DNA of 64,000 nucleotides from Daejeonella sp. (GTDB lineage Bacteria; Bacteroidota; Bacteroidia; Sphingobacteriales; Sphingobacteriaceae): NCBI RefSeq assembly GCF_030695525.1, contig NZ_JAUYSS010000021.1, positions 62,001 to 126,000 of the forward strand, read 5' to 3'. Shown piece by piece: positions 52,934 to 63,523 of this stretch (position 1 is its first letter; each line of letters starts with the position of its first letter). The notes under the pieces were generated by a model. It saw only the letters and a program-made list of their open reading frames with translations, ran no database searches and was not told where the DNA came from. The position numbers and the translations under genes were made by a program.

Positions 52934-53593
52934 ATGGCTCTCAACTTTATTTTTAGTTTATTCCTGCATCTGACATCAATCCTCAATGATGATCAGCCGG
53001 TATTTCAGGGCAAAAATCTAAACACCTTTATTTATAATGTCCTGATTTATCCGGAATATTCCCGTGACAATTGTCTTCAGGGTACGGTAAATATAAGTTT
53101 TAAACTAAATAAACAGGGCCGTATATATCAATCAGAAGTACAGAAAGGCTTCGGAACAGATCTTGACCTTGAGGCATTAAGGGTCGTTCGCCTGACTTCA
53201 GGCAAGTGGCTAATGCCGGCAAATTACGATACACTTATTTCGATGGTTTTGCCGGTAAACTTTACTCTTCGCGACTTTAAATGTGAGGAACGATCTAAAG
53301 ATGAAATTAATGCAGCAATAAATGCTTATCAGGCGAGAAAGGGAATGAGTGAAGTAATCTTTAATTATTATGATAAGAAGGAAGCAGGTGTAAGCGATAG
53401 AGCTGGTGAAATGCGGATTGAGCAACTTAAATACCAATTAGGATACGATGAAAAATTCATAGACCGTTTGTTAAAACAAGCACAACGCAAGCTAAAACAG
53501 GAAGATTTTGAAGGGGCATGCGAAGACTTTCACACCATCAGGAGGCTAGGCAGCGATAAATCAGCATCATTCATTGAGCAGAATTGCAAATAA
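52934..53593 (+). CDS. TonB C-terminal-domain protein
   Basis: 219 residues. A short hydrophobic N-terminus (LNFIFSLFLHLTSIL) may be a signal sequence. Residues about 38-115 form a TonB_C-like domain (YPEYSRDNCLQGTVNISFKLNKQGRIYQSEVQKGFGTDLDLEALRVV). There is no TM anchor with a Pro-rich spacer as in TonB itself. The C-terminal 100 residues are charged and helical with a TPR-like end (RKLKQEDFEGACEDFHTIRRLG). Its stop overlaps the aat start (TAATG). Confidence 0.8.
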   Translation: MALNFIFSLFLHLTSILNDDQPVFQGKNLNTFIYNVLIYPEYSRDNCLQGTVNISFKLNKQGRIYQSEVQKGFGTDLDLEALRVVRLTSGKWLMPANYDTLISMVLPVNFTLRDFKCEERSKDEINAAINAYQARKGMSEVIFNYYDKKEAGVSDRAGEMRIEQLKYQLGYDEKFIDRLLKQAQRKLKQEDFEGACEDFHTIRRLGSDKSASFIEQNCK

Positions 53594-54228
53594 TGATCAT
53601 TCAATTATCCGAAGATAGGATCTGGTTCCCTTCTCCTGAACTAGCTGATGAGGATGGTTTGCTGGCAATTGGGGGTGATCTATCAGCTCAAAGACTGCTA
53701 TTGGCTTACCGGAATGGAATTTTCCCCTGGTTCTCAGAGGGCGATCCGATATTATGGTATGCACCGCATGAGCGATTTGTATTATTCCCTGAAAAATTAA
53801 AGGTGTCTTCTTCGATGCTTAAGATACTCAGATCCGATAGTTTCAGAATCACTTATGACCAGGCTTTTACTGAGGTGATAAACGCCTGTGCAATTTCCAG
53901 CAGGAAGGGGCAGGCAGGAACCTGGATCACAGACACAATGAAATCTGCTTATATTCATTTACATGATCTTGGTTATGCCCATTCTGTTGAAGTGTGGGAA
54001 AATGATATTTTGGTTGGAGGCTTGTATGGTGTTCAGGTTAATCATGTTTTTTGCGGGGAAAGTATGTTCGCCAGGGTCAGTAATGCATCAAAAGTTGCTT
54101 TGATTTATTTATGCCAAAACCATCATTTTAATCTGATCGATTGTCAGGTTTATACCAGTCACCTGGATAGTATGGGTGCTGATTTTATAAGTTTAGAAGA
54201 ATATCTTGCCTTGCTCAATAAAATATGA
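53593..54228 (+). CDS. aat: Leucyl/phenylalanyl-tRNA-protein transferase
   Basis: 211 residues from the ATG at 53593; a codon nine bases upstream is also in frame. FPSPELADEDGLLAIGGDLS, RNGIFPWFSEGDPILWYAPHERFVLFP and VEVWENDILVGGLYGVQVNHVFCGESMF are diagnostic. It adds Leu or Phe to N-terminal Lys/Arg proteins, marking them for ClpS/ClpAP in the N-degron pathway. Confidence 0.95.
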   Translation: MIIQLSEDRIWFPSPELADEDGLLAIGGDLSAQRLLLAYRNGIFPWFSEGDPILWYAPHERFVLFPEKLKVSSSMLKILRSDSFRITYDQAFTEVINACAISSRKGQAGTWITDTMKSAYIHLHDLGYAHSVEVWENDILVGGLYGVQVNHVFCGESMFARVSNASKVALIYLCQNHHFNLIDCQVYTSHLDSMGADFISLEEYLALLNKI

Positions 54229-54299
54229 AATCAGAGGGTATTGCAAAAGCTTAAGCTTTATTCATAAATTGTTTCATTACTTCTACTTTAGAAATCAGC

Positions 54300-54920
54300 A
54301 TGCAATTACCATATTATATTGACCTTCTCGGAACACTGGTATTCGCAATATCAGGTGCATTGGCGGCTTCGGATAAAAATATGTACCGCGATATTTTTGG
54401 TGTAACCTTCACTGGCTTTGTTACCGCTGTGGGCGGGGGTACGCTAAGAGACATGATTCTGGGTGTTCGTCCAACCTGGGTGGTAGATGGGAATTACCTG
54501 ATCGCAATAACCCTTGGTGTTATCATTGCAATAACTTTTAAATATTATATCATTAAATACCGCCGCACTTTTTTCCTCTTTGATACTTTGGGTATTGCAC
54601 TCTATACAGTAGTAGGAGTTCAAAAAGCTCTTTTTTATGATGTTTCACCACTTGCTGCTATCATTATGGGTATGTTTTCTGCGGTTATGGGTGGTGTTAT
54701 CAGAGATACCCTGATTAATGAGGTGCCACTAATTTTCAAGAAGGAGATCTATGCTACCGCCTGTCTATCGGGGGCAGCGGTATTCGTATTATTAAAACTG
54801 CTAAATGTTGATGATAATATGAATTCATTTATTAGTGTCGGAGTGATCATTCTGATACGGACAATTGCGGTCAAATATCAACTTACCCTACCCAAAGTTG
54901 GCTCAAAAAAGTCAGCTTAA
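54300..54920 (+). CDS. TRIC/YadS-like cation channel family protein
   Basis: 206 residues, seven hydrophobic segments in two homologous halves. Each half has the glycine-rich motif: VGGGTLRDMILG in the first and MGGVIRDTLINEVPLIF in the second. Bacterial TRIC homologues form trimeric cation channels. Its last nine bases overlap the converging SNF2 gene. Confidence 0.9.
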   Translation: MQLPYYIDLLGTLVFAISGALAASDKNMYRDIFGVTFTGFVTAVGGGTLRDMILGVRPTWVVDGNYLIAITLGVIIAITFKYYIIKYRRTFFLFDTLGIALYTVVGVQKALFYDVSPLAAIIMGMFSAVMGGVIRDTLINEVPLIFKKEIYATACLSGAAVFVLLKLLNVDDNMNSFISVGVIILIRTIAVKYQLTLPKVGSKKSA

Positions 54921-57812
54921 AATCTCTGATATATCTTTTGCCGTTAATGATTTAACAAAACTTTCTTCGGTGGTAATCAGAGACTCAGCCACCTTACGTT
55001 TCCTGTTTTGTAAGGCAAGGATCTTCTCCTCCACAGTGTCCTTGGTGATAAACTTATAGATAAATACATTTTTATTCTGTCCGATACGATGCGTCCGGTC
55101 AATTGCCTGCTGCTCCACAGCGGGATTCCACCAGGGATCCAGAATAAATACATAATCAGCCTCTGTCAGGTTAAGTCCGACACCACCTGCCTTTATCGAG
55201 ATCAGAAAGAGCTTAATTTCTTTATCGGTTTGAAATCTCTTCACAACTTCTCCGCGTTGGGATGTAGCCCCATCCAGATAGGAGTAGGGAACATTGGTCG
55301 AATTAAAATATCTGCGGTAGATATCAAGATGCTTCACAAACTGGGAGAACACTAGTACCTTATGGCCTCTGGAAAGTACATTTTCAAGCGTATGTATTAC
55401 ATTTTCGAACTTTCCTGAATCCCCTTCGTAACCATCATCGATCATTTGCGGGTGATTAGCAATCTGCCGGAGCTTGGTGAGCCCCTGTAATACCTGGATC
55501 TGAGATTTTTTAAAAGAACCGTCCTCCAAATTAAGCAGGAGGACATTGCGGTATTCTGACTTGACCTTTTCGTAATACTCTTTCTGTTCTTCACTCATTT
55601 GGCAATAAAACAGATTCTCTGTTTTTGGAGGCAGTTCTGTGGCTACCTGAGCCTTGGTACGTCGCAAAACAAATGGTTTGATCAGGGCTTGTAATCTCGC
55701 AGCCTTCTCTTCATCCTTTTTCTTCTCTATAGGTATTACAAACTCAGAATAGAATAAACTCTGGCTTCCCAATAAGCCAGGATTAATGAATGACATCTGG
55801 GTCCACAGATCGTTAACTGTATTTTCTACCGGAGTGCCACTTAATATTAATTTATGCTTGGATTTCAGAGTTTTAACTGCTTTGAATGATTTTGAAGATG
55901 GATTTTTTATATTCTGACTTTCATCCAGAATAATGTAATTGAAATAAAAAGTTTTTAATGATTCCATATCTACCCTGCATATTCCATAAGTCGTAAATAC
56001 CATATCATAGGCAGCAAATTTTTCTACATCCTTGTTTCGAAAACTTCCTGTATGCACATGGATTTTAAGTTTAGGGGCAAATTTTTTGGCTTCATTTAAC
56101 CAGTTATAAACCAATGAAGTAGGCATTATGATAAGAGAAGTAGTATGAATACCTTCCTCCTGGTTATCCTCCTTAATCTTTTGCATCAGGGCAAGAGTTT
56201 GTACAGTCTTTCCAAGGCCCATATCATCGGCAAGACAGCCACCGAAATTATATTTTTTTAAAAAGTGGAACCAGTTATAACCAGCTTTTTGATAGGGTCG
56301 TAATATGCCATTGAATGCTTTTGGAACATCAAATTCTTCAATTTCTTCAAAATCAGCTAGTTTTTGAAGCTTTCTGTCCATAGTAACGGTAGCCAGATCA
56401 CTATTGCTAAAATCATTGACTAAACCGACATGGTATTTCTTCAATCTAAGTTGTTTACCACTTTCCGTAAATTGAAGCAGATTACTGTACTGTGCAAACC
56501 ATTCTTCAGGAATCACAGCAATCTCTCCCGAGGGTAGTTTAAACTCCCTGATCTTGTTCAGAATATGATTTTTGAGATCTATAAAGGGGATTTGGTATGG
56601 TCCGAAATGTACTACGGCATGGATGTCAAACCAGTCGTTATTTTCACGGATCTCAAGATTTAATTTACTCCTACCGATTACATACCGTTTTGAGCCCTCA
56701 GTTTGTTCAAATGAGAAGCCTCGTTCCCCAAGCTCGTCATGATGCTGATTAAGCCAGTTTATCACACTGAATGGAGATGCTTCTGTATCCGGATAAGTTG
56801 TTACCGGACTGTAAACATTCAGAAACAAGGATCCCGAAGATTTTAATCCAAGTTCCTGAAGAATATTGATTTTATTCTTTTCCCAACTTAGGGAGCGTTT
56901 TATTCTGTGAAAAATATAATCATTTTCCTTTTTCTCCATTCTAACAGTTACCCGTCTGTCACTTCCTGCAGGAAAAACATAATCGCCATATCTGAAATAA
57001 AGCTGCAGTAAGGGAGTGTCAGTGCCGGAATGCAGTAATTTCAGAATTGGAACAGCTTCAAATTTCTCTGTACGGATCTCAAAGCCCTCAGCATATACAG
57101 CATGCTTTTCAATCAATGGGGCTACAAACTTCTCAAAGTATGTTTTTTCTGATGATTTTGGAATCGAGATATAGCGTTTATTGAGAAAGGGATATAATTT
57201 TTTTCCTTCCACATCCTCCTCGAAATAATATAGTACATCTTCAAGGAGGAGCCAGGCAGGATGATTGCAAATGATCTGCGCATCCTTAAACATGAATTCT
57301 ATCCGCTGCCCCAGAAATTTAATAGTAGGAAAATATCTTGTTTCTGTAACATTCCGTCTGAAATGAAACAATACTGAAGCAGGTTCTGATGCGATAATCA
57401 GCTTACGTTCAACCGGCCAGCCTTCTTTACTCATTAGAAAGAGACTCCTATCGCCAATAAGCCTGAGAGCTTCAACAAGCTTTTTTTCAATTTTTGGCCG
57501 GATGACTTCGTAGATTTTATCGTCAAAAATTGTTCTGAAATACTCAACCGGCCGAATGGCTTTTTTATGAAAACGTTTAATGATATGACTCTGCTCTATT
57601 TCTTCCAGCAGTCTGATCAATTTCAGATCAGTTTCATCCAAAATGGATGAAAATTCCTCTGCTGTAGTGCTGAACAATCGCTGATAGGTAAGAGAGAATC
57701 CCTCGTCAGGGTTTAGTTGTACAACATGTGGTTCGATGAGGTAGCCTAAGAATTCATGCTTACATATAGAATATACAACTTTGCATGGTTTACCACTGTC
57801 AACTCTCAACAT
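54912..57812 (-). CDS. SNF2-family DEAD/DEAH-box helicase
   Basis: 966 residues. The N-terminal half is a SNF2-associated (bacterial) domain without a SWIM zinc motif that I can find. The ATPase core starts near residue 500: GCLADDMGLGKTVQTLALM (Walker A), DESQ (motif II), LILSGTPVENTVNDLW (motif III), then the RecA2 part VLVFSQFVKHLD, LISIKAGGVGLNLTEADYVFILDPWWNPAVEQQAIDRTHRIGQ (split over motifs V-VI). It translocates on nucleic acid; target unknown. Some SNF2 proteins are defence genes, but no partner is seen here. Confidence 0.93.
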   Translation of the reverse strand: MLRVDSGKPCKVVYSICKHEFLGYLIEPHVVQLNPDEGFSLTYQRLFSTTAEEFSSILDETDLKLIRLLEEIEQSHIIKRFHKKAIRPVEYFRTIFDDKIYEVIRPKIEKKLVEALRLIGDRSLFLMSKEGWPVERKLIIASEPASVLFHFRRNVTETRYFPTIKFLGQRIEFMFKDAQIICNHPAWLLLEDVLYYFEEDVEGKKLYPFLNKRYISIPKSSEKTYFEKFVAPLIEKHAVYAEGFEIRTEKFEAVPILKLLHSGTDTPLLQLYFRYGDYVFPAGSDRRVTVRMEKKENDYIFHRIKRSLSWEKNKINILQELGLKSSGSLFLNVYSPVTTYPDTEASPFSVINWLNQHHDELGERGFSFEQTEGSKRYVIGRSKLNLEIRENNDWFDIHAVVHFGPYQIPFIDLKNHILNKIREFKLPSGEIAVIPEEWFAQYSNLLQFTESGKQLRLKKYHVGLVNDFSNSDLATVTMDRKLQKLADFEEIEEFDVPKAFNGILRPYQKAGYNWFHFLKKYNFGGCLADDMGLGKTVQTLALMQKIKEDNQEEGIHTTSLIIMPTSLVYNWLNEAKKFAPKLKIHVHTGSFRNKDVEKFAAYDMVFTTYGICRVDMESLKTFYFNYIILDESQNIKNPSSKSFKAVKTLKSKHKLILSGTPVENTVNDLWTQMSFINPGLLGSQSLFYSEFVIPIEKKKDEEKAARLQALIKPFVLRRTKAQVATELPPKTENLFYCQMSEEQKEYYEKVKSEYRNVLLLNLEDGSFKKSQIQVLQGLTKLRQIANHPQMIDDGYEGDSGKFENVIHTLENVLSRGHKVLVFSQFVKHLDIYRRYFNSTNVPYSYLDGATSQRGEVVKRFQTDKEIKLFLISIKAGGVGLNLTEADYVFILDPWWNPAVEQQAIDRTHRIGQNKNVFIYKFITKDTVEEKILALQNRKRKVAESLITTEESFVKSLTAKDISEILS

Positions 57813-58049
57813 AGCTTGTTTGAAAAATATAAGAAAGCTGACTATTAAAAAATTCTAAATCTATATAGAATTTTCTTTTTTACACTACATACCTTAAATA
57901 AATATGAAATTTTAATAAGGAGAATATTATTTCGAAAATTTGATAAATTAATGTCTTTGTAGAGTGTTTTTATTGCGCATGTCTTTATTGTACGATAAAG
58001 AAATACTAAGGTTTCAATTCCCTGAACCGGATAAATCTGAAGATGCGAA

Positions 58050-58838
58050 TCAGATATTAATTGCGCCAAGAAAAACAAAAGTAGCAGGCCCTTCTAAAAA
58101 CACTTCACTAAATAAGCTCCCATCGTATTTAAAATCTACGCACAATTCCCCACCCTTCACTTTTATTACTGAATGTATTTTTCCACTTTGTCCTTTTTTC
58201 TTTGCCATCGACATGGCGACAGCGGTTACCCCGGTTCCACATGCGAAAGTTTCATCTTCGACACCTCTTTCATATGTTCTAACGAAATAGGAATCACCAA
58301 GATCCTCTACAAAATTGACATTGATGCCCTGATCTTTATAGGTCTCGTTATAGCGTATATTTTTACCATCCAGGTATATATCTCTATTTTCAAGATCCTT
58401 CACGGGAAGAACGTAATGAGGCGATCCTGTATTGAGTACATATGCTTCACCATCAGATTGAATAGATTGAACATCAATCATTTGCAAGCTGACCCAGGTT
58501 CCTTTTTCTGAAATTTTGGCATAATGCGGACCATCAACTGCCAAAAAGTTAGTTTCTTCATCAATAATCTCCAGATGCTTTGCAAAAGCTACGATACATC
58601 TCCCCCCATTACCACACATGCTGCCTTTCTGGCCATTGGCATTAAAGTAAAGCATCTCAAAATCATAGCCTTCTTTAAGTTGAAGAACCATTAATCCATC
58701 AGCACCAATTCCAAAACGACGATCACAAAGCTTTTTAATAGCCTCAGGTTGATTAATTAAAGGAAATGTTTGGTTTCTGTTGTCTATCAGGATAAAATCA
58801 TTTCCTGCGCCATGGTATTTAAAAAAGTTGAGATGCAT
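58050..58838 (-). CDS. dapF: Diaminopimelate epimerase
   Basis: It converts LL- to meso-diaminopimelate for lysine and peptidoglycan. 262 residues. The two catalytic cysteines are Cys75 in SMCGNGGRC and the Cys of FACGTGVTA near residue 200. YHGAGNDFILIDN is the family start. It stands alone on the minus strand, 237 bases from the SNF2 gene; that gap shows no gene. Confidence 0.95.
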   Translation of the reverse strand: MHLNFFKYHGAGNDFILIDNRNQTFPLINQPEAIKKLCDRRFGIGADGLMVLQLKEGYDFEMLYFNANGQKGSMCGNGGRCIVAFAKHLEIIDEETNFLAVDGPHYAKISEKGTWVSLQMIDVQSIQSDGEAYVLNTGSPHYVLPVKDLENRDIYLDGKNIRYNETYKDQGINVNFVEDLGDSYFVRTYERGVEDETFACGTGVTAVAMSMAKKKGQSGKIHSVIKVKGGELCVDFKYDGSLFSEVFLEGPATFVFLGAINI

Positions 58839-59027
58839 AAAAATTATGTCATAAAAGCCTTATTGGCTGAAATGTTCAATCTTATTAATTAAACATTTTA
58901 TAAATTTCGGTAATTAAATTGTAAATGCATTGAGTTGAGGTGCAGAATTAAAATCTGGGAGTCAATCTTTAACATATTTTAACATAAAAAGAATACCTCC
59001 CATTTATGATTTGCGTTTAAGTGGTAT

Positions 59028-59035
59028 TAATTTTG
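59028..59035 (+). promoter_or_regulatory. -7 element of the DegP-like gene
   Basis: TAATTTTG matches TAnnTTTG. A TTG at 59011-59013 is 14 bases upstream, a little close. The ATG is at 59077. Confidence 0.5.
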
Positions 59036-59076
59036 AGTATCATTTTGTAATAGTTAAAAAAAGTATAATTGAAAAT

Positions 59077-60582
59077 ATGAAAAAGATAGGTGTAACTTTT
59101 TTAGCGGCATGTCTGGGTGGGGCTGTTGCTATCGGAACGTACAAGTTTATTGAGAACAAGTATGGGGATGGAATGTCGTTTGAAGACAAGCAAAAAGTAT
59201 ATTTTACAAATAATCCGGGGGCGACAATTAATTCTTCCACTGGAGCTTTGGATTTCACACAGGCTGCAGCTACGGTTACACCGGCAGTTGTACACATTAA
59301 AACTACCTATAGTGCCAACGCGAGCCGCGGGTATCAGGGTCGTGACCAGATGCAGGATATGTTTGAAGACTTTTTTGGTGGTCGCCGGCGTCAGCAGGGT
59401 CCTGCACAAGGCTCAGGATCCGGAGTAATTATTTCGGATGACGGTTATATTGTAACAAATAATCACGTGGTGGATAAAGCCGATAAAATAGATGTGATTC
59501 TTCCAGATAAGCGTTCCCTGGTTGCAAAAGTAATTGGTAAGGATGCGAATACTGATCTTGCCCTGCTTAAAATTGAAGGATCTGGTTTTCCGATTGTAAA
59601 ACTCGGGAATTCTGATGATGTGCGTGTTGGTGAGTGGGTATTGGCAGTGGGATATCCGTTTGCACTGAATACTACAGTTACTGCTGGTATTGTAAGTGCT
59701 AAGGGAAGGCAAATTGGAATTCTCGATCAGGGCCTTGAACCTGATGAAGATGGCAGGCCTCAGGCACGGACCGCAATTGAATCGTTTATTCAAACAGATG
59801 CTGCAATAAACCGCGGCAACAGTGGAGGGGCATTGGTAAATACCAAAGGTGAATTAATCGGTGTGAATGCAGCCATAGCATCACAAAGCGGAAGTTATGA
59901 AGGATATGGTTTTGCAATTCCGATTAACCTTGCAAAAAAGGTTTTAAATGATTTCAAAGAGTTTGGCTCTGTAAGAAGAGGCTACATAGGTATCAACTTC
60001 ACCGGACTTGATGCAGAACAATCCAAACGTCTGGGGGTTGATGAAATCAACGGACTTTATGTGAATGAAGTTTTGCCGGGCGGTGGTGCTGCGCAGGCAG
60101 GATTAAAGGAAGGGGATATTATTACCAAAGTTGACGGGAAGCAGATTCTATCCCCATCTGATCTTCAGGAACGTATTGGTCGTTTGGGTCCTGGTGATAA
60201 GGTTCAGCTATCTTATCTGAGGGAAGGAAAGACCTTAACATCTAATGTAACCCTGAAAGGTGAAGAGTCTGTAAAAACAGCAAGTAGTTCATCAAGTGTC
60301 GTAACGAAAAATCTTGGGGCAAGCTTCGCTCCTGTAACAGAAGCTGTCAAAAAGAAATATAAAATAAACTCCGGAGTTCTGGTAACAAGTGTTAAAGCGG
60401 GGGGCTTCTTTGATCAATTGGATCTTGTGCAGGGCACAATTATTACATCCATTAATGGTCGCCCAATCAATAAAACAGAGGATATTGAGAGTGCAATAAC
60501 AGCAGGAAGGAATAATATGGCTACTGTGAATGCGATAAGCCCGGATGGAATGCAGATCAGGTATCAGTTTCAGGTGAGGTAA
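59077..60582 (+). CDS. degP: DegP/HtrA-type periplasmic serine protease
   Basis: 501 residues from the ATG at 59077 (MKKIGVTFLAACLGG); the earlier in-frame ATG at 59011 overlaps the promoter region. An N-terminal membrane segment or signal is followed by the trypsin-like domain with H130 (TNNHVV), D160 (NTDLALLKIE), S249 (RGNSGGAL), then two PDZ domains (about 315-410 and 430-500; GLYVNEVLPGGGAAQAGLKEGDII, SGVLVTSVKAGGFFDQLDL). It degrades or refolds misfolded envelope proteins. A terminator follows. Confidence 0.95.
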   Translation: MKKIGVTFLAACLGGAVAIGTYKFIENKYGDGMSFEDKQKVYFTNNPGATINSSTGALDFTQAAATVTPAVVHIKTTYSANASRGYQGRDQMQDMFEDFFGGRRRQQGPAQGSGSGVIISDDGYIVTNNHVVDKADKIDVILPDKRSLVAKVIGKDANTDLALLKIEGSGFPIVKLGNSDDVRVGEWVLAVGYPFALNTTVTAGIVSAKGRQIGILDQGLEPDEDGRPQARTAIESFIQTDAAINRGNSGGALVNTKGELIGVNAAIASQSGSYEGYGFAIPINLAKKVLNDFKEFGSVRRGYIGINFTGLDAEQSKRLGVDEINGLYVNEVLPGGGAAQAGLKEGDIITKVDGKQILSPSDLQERIGRLGPGDKVQLSYLREGKTLTSNVTLKGEESVKTASSSSSVVTKNLGASFAPVTEAVKKKYKINSGVLVTSVKAGGFFDQLDLVQGTIITSINGRPINKTEDIESAITAGRNNMATVNAISPDGMQIRYQFQVR

Positions 60583-60601
60583 GCACAATAAAATACATTT
60601 T

Positions 60602-60644
60602 AAGAAAGCCTTTTCAGTTTATTGGAAAGGCTTTCTTGTTTTTA
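60602..60644 (+). terminator. Terminator after the DegP-like gene
   Basis: A 12-bp stem AAGAAAGCCTTT (60602-60613) / AAAGGCTTTCTT (60626-60637) followed by T residues. Confidence 0.88.
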
Positions 60645-60713
60645 GATTGTTTCTAAATAGATAAAAACACTTGCTCCTTGAATTGGATCTGCGTGATTTT
60701 TAGCATATAATGA

Positions 60714-60721
60714 TAAATTTG
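60714..60721 (+). promoter_or_regulatory. -7 element of the sdh operon
   Basis: TAAATTTG matches TAnnTTTG, 34 bases before the sdhC start. Only a GTG stands at the -33 position. Confidence 0.5.
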
Positions 60722-60755
60722 CTTCCTGAATAATTAATATAATTAGAACAAGGTA

Positions 60756-61538
60756 ATGAGCAATTTCGCAAAAACGTTCTCATCCTCATTAGGGAAGAAA
60801 CTGGTGATGGCCTTAACGGGCTTATTCCTGTGTACTTTTCTGATTGTGCACTTAATTGGGAATCTACAGTTGTTTAAAGATGATGCAGGCCAGGCTTTTA
60901 ATGCCTATGCCTATTTCATGACACATTTTACGCCAATCAAGGTGGTTTCTTATTTGCTGTATGCATCTATTATCATTCATGCAATTTATGCTTTGATAAT
61001 AAGCATAGGAAATAAAAAAGCCCGCCCGGTGGCTTATTCCGTTCAGGCAGGTAGTCAGAACAGTCCATGGACATCACGTAATATGGGTATTCTGGGCACC
61101 ATTTTGTTAGTTTTCATTGTGGTTCACATGGGCGATTTCTGGTGGAAATACCATAATGCTGAGTTACCTTATGCTAAATATGAGATTAGTCTGGATAACC
61201 CGAATAATATTCAGGTTTCAGAATTACCATATGATGCAAATCGTCTGGTGCATTCAGAAATAACCGACCTTCAGGCAAGGAAACAGGTTGTTATTTCCAA
61301 AGACCTATACAAGATCGTAAACAATGCATTTCAGACCTGGTGGTACGTATTATTATATGTAATTGCCATGGCTGCTTTGTCCTTCCACCTGATTCATGGT
61401 TTTAGAAGTGCATTCCAAACCATTGGCTGGAATAACAGCAAATATCTTCCGCTGGTTCGCTTCCTTGGTGTTTGGGTGTTTGGAGTTTTGGTTCCGATTG
61501 CCTTCGCTGCAATGCCATTATATTTTTTCTTTAAATAG
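60756..61538 (+). CDS. sdhC: Succinate dehydrogenase cytochrome b subunit
   Basis: 260 residues with five hydrophobic helices, the di-haem single-anchor (type B) form typical of Bacteroidota. Candidate haem ligands are His in LIVHLIGNLQLF, YASIIIHAIYAL, IVVHMGDFWWK and LSFHLIHGFRSAFQ. It anchors SdhAB to the inner membrane and passes electrons to menaquinone. Confidence 0.94.
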   Translation: MSNFAKTFSSSLGKKLVMALTGLFLCTFLIVHLIGNLQLFKDDAGQAFNAYAYFMTHFTPIKVVSYLLYASIIIHAIYALIISIGNKKARPVAYSVQAGSQNSPWTSRNMGILGTILLVFIVVHMGDFWWKYHNAELPYAKYEISLDNPNNIQVSELPYDANRLVHSEITDLQARKQVVISKDLYKIVNNAFQTWWYVLLYVIAMAALSFHLIHGFRSAFQTIGWNNSKYLPLVRFLGVWVFGVLVPIAFAAMPLYFFFK

Positions 61539-61583
61539 AATTACACAATACCCGGGATTCGGGATAAAAAATAAATTTCTGAG

Positions 61584-63518
61584 ATGAAATTAGATGCTAA
61601 AATACCAGAAGGCCCCTTAGCCGGAAAATGGTCTAAACATAAGTTCAACCTGAAGCTGGTCAATCCGGCTAATAAAAGGAAGTACACGGTTATTGTTGTA
61701 GGTACGGGATTGGCGGGAGCTTCTGCAGCCGCATCTCTTGCTGAACTTGGCTATAATGTAAAGGCTTTCTGCTACCAGGATAGTCCCCGCAGAGCACATT
61801 CAATAGCTGCTCAGGGAGGGATAAATGCCGCAAAAAATTATCAGAACGATGGTGACAGTGTTCATCGTTTGTTCTACGATACCATAAAGGGAGGTGATTA
61901 CCGTGCCCGTGAAGGCAATGTGTACCGTCTGGCAGAGGTTTCTGTAAATATTATTGATCAGTGTGTGGCACAGGGTGTTCCTTTTGCAAGAGAATACGGT
62001 GGTTTGCTGGATAACCGCTCATTTGGTGGTTCACAGGTATCCCGTACATTTTATGCCAGAGGTCAAACCGGGCAACAATTATTGCTGGGAGCTTACTCTG
62101 CATTGAACCGTCAGATCAATCTTGGAAAAGTAAAAATGTTCACCCGTCACGAAATGATGGATGTGGTAAAGATTGAAGGAGAAGCAAAAGGTATTGTGAC
62201 CCGAGATCTGATTACAGGTGAAATTGAAACTCATGCAGCCCATGCTGTACTTCTATGCACAGGTGGTTATGGTAATGTATTTTACCTCTCGACAAATGCA
62301 ATGGGTTGTAATGTAACTGCCGCCTGGAAAGCGCATAAGCGCGGTGCATATTTTGCAAACCCTTGCTTTACTCAGATCCACCCAACCTGTATTCCTGTGA
62401 CCGGAGATCATCAGTCAAAACTGACACTGATGTCTGAATCATTGCGTAATGATGGACGGGTTTGGGCGCCAAAGACTGTGGAATTAGCTCAAAAGTTAAG
62501 GAAAGGTGAATTGAAAGTAACCGATCTTAAGGAAGACGATCGCGATTACTTCCTGGAGCGTAAATATCCTGCCTTTGGTAATCTGGTTCCTCGTGACGTA
62601 GCATCCCGAAATGCTAAGGAAATTGTGGATGAAGGCAGGGGTGTTGGAGCTTCCGGTATTGCAGTTTACCTTGATTTTGCCGAGGCAATCGGACGTTTAG
62701 GTGAAGATGCGGTGCGTGCCAGATATGGAAACCTCTTTGATATGTACCAACAGATTACAGATGAGAATCCATATAAGCAGCCAATGCGAATCTACCCTGC
62801 TGTACACTATACTATGGGTGGTTTATGGGTTGATTATAACCTTCAGACTACTGTTAAGGGGCTTTATTGCCTCGGAGAAGCAAATTTCTCAGACCATGGC
62901 GCTAACCGTTTGGGAGCATCAGCCCTGATGCAGGGACTAGCTGATGGATACTTTGTTATTCCCTATACTTTGGGTGATTACCTGGCTACTATCGGCCCGG
63001 ATGCGGTTGATATAAAGCACATTGCATTTGAAGATGCAAAAAAGAGCGTTGTAGACAGGGTAAATCACTTATTATCATTGAAAGGAACTAAGACAGTAAA
63101 CGAGTATCACCGTGAATTAGGTCATATCATGTGGGAGTACTGCGGAATGGCCCGTACCGAAGAGGGTTTGATTAAGGCAAAAGGGATGATTCGTGAGCTT
63201 CGTGAAGATTTCTGGAAAAATGCAATGGTTTCAGGTACAAATAATGAGTTCAACCAGAGCCTTGAGAATGCTGGTCGTGTGGCCGATTTCCTGGAACTGG
63301 GGGAGTTAATGGTTGACGATGCTTTGAACAGAAAGGAATCATGCGGAGGCCATTTCCGTTTGGAAAGCCAGACTGAAGAAGGTGAAGCATTGCGTGACGA
63401 CGATAATTATGCTTATGCTGCTGCATGGGAATATAAAGGAGATAACCAGGCTGAGGTTTTACATAAAGAAGAGCTGGTATTCGAGAATGTTAAATTATCA
63501 CAGAGAAGTTATAAATAA
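61584..63518 (+). CDS. sdhA: Succinate dehydrogenase / fumarate reductase flavoprotein subunit
   Basis: 644 residues. The FAD-binding Rossmann motif [19 protein letters not shown] is near residue 37. [15 protein letters not shown] carries the His for covalent FAD. The catalytic region includes [10 protein letters not shown] and the Arg in [47 protein letters not shown] is conserved. It follows sdhC by 45 bases and precedes sdhB after a gap with heptad repeats. Confidence 0.96.
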   Translation: MKLDAKIPEGPLAGKWSKHKFNLKLVNPANKRKYTVIVVGTGLAGASAAASLAELGYNVKAFCYQDSPRRAHSIAAQGGINAAKNYQNDGDSVHRLFYDTIKGGDYRAREGNVYRLAEVSVNIIDQCVAQGVPFAREYGGLLDNRSFGGSQVSRTFYARGQTGQQLLLGAYSALNRQINLGKVKMFTRHEMMDVVKIEGEAKGIVTRDLITGEIETHAAHAVLLCTGGYGNVFYLSTNAMGCNVTAAWKAHKRGAYFANPCFTQIHPTCIPVTGDHQSKLTLMSESLRNDGRVWAPKTVELAQKLRKGELKVTDLKEDDRDYFLERKYPAFGNLVPRDVASRNAKEIVDEGRGVGASGIAVYLDFAEAIGRLGEDAVRARYGNLFDMYQQITDENPYKQPMRIYPAVHYTMGGLWVDYNLQTTVKGLYCLGEANFSDHGANRLGASALMQGLADGYFVIPYTLGDYLATIGPDAVDIKHIAFEDAKKSVVDRVNHLLSLKGTKTVNEYHRELGHIMWEYCGMARTEEGLIKAKGMIRELREDFWKNAMVSGTNNEFNQSLENAGRVADFLELGELMVDDALNRKESCGGHFRLESQTEEGEALRDDDNYAYAAAWEYKGDNQAEVLHKEELVFENVKLSQRSYK

Positions 63519-63523
63519 GACAG

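Noticed and set aside
54912-57812. SNF2 helicase as part of a DISARM-like or other defence system
   Set aside because: Neighbours are aat, a TRIC-like channel and dapF; no methylase, nuclease or PLD partner is present.
57845-58290. Short frames between the SNF2 gene and dapF
   Set aside because: One is antisense to dapF, the other AT-rich and featureless; no gene supported in this gap.
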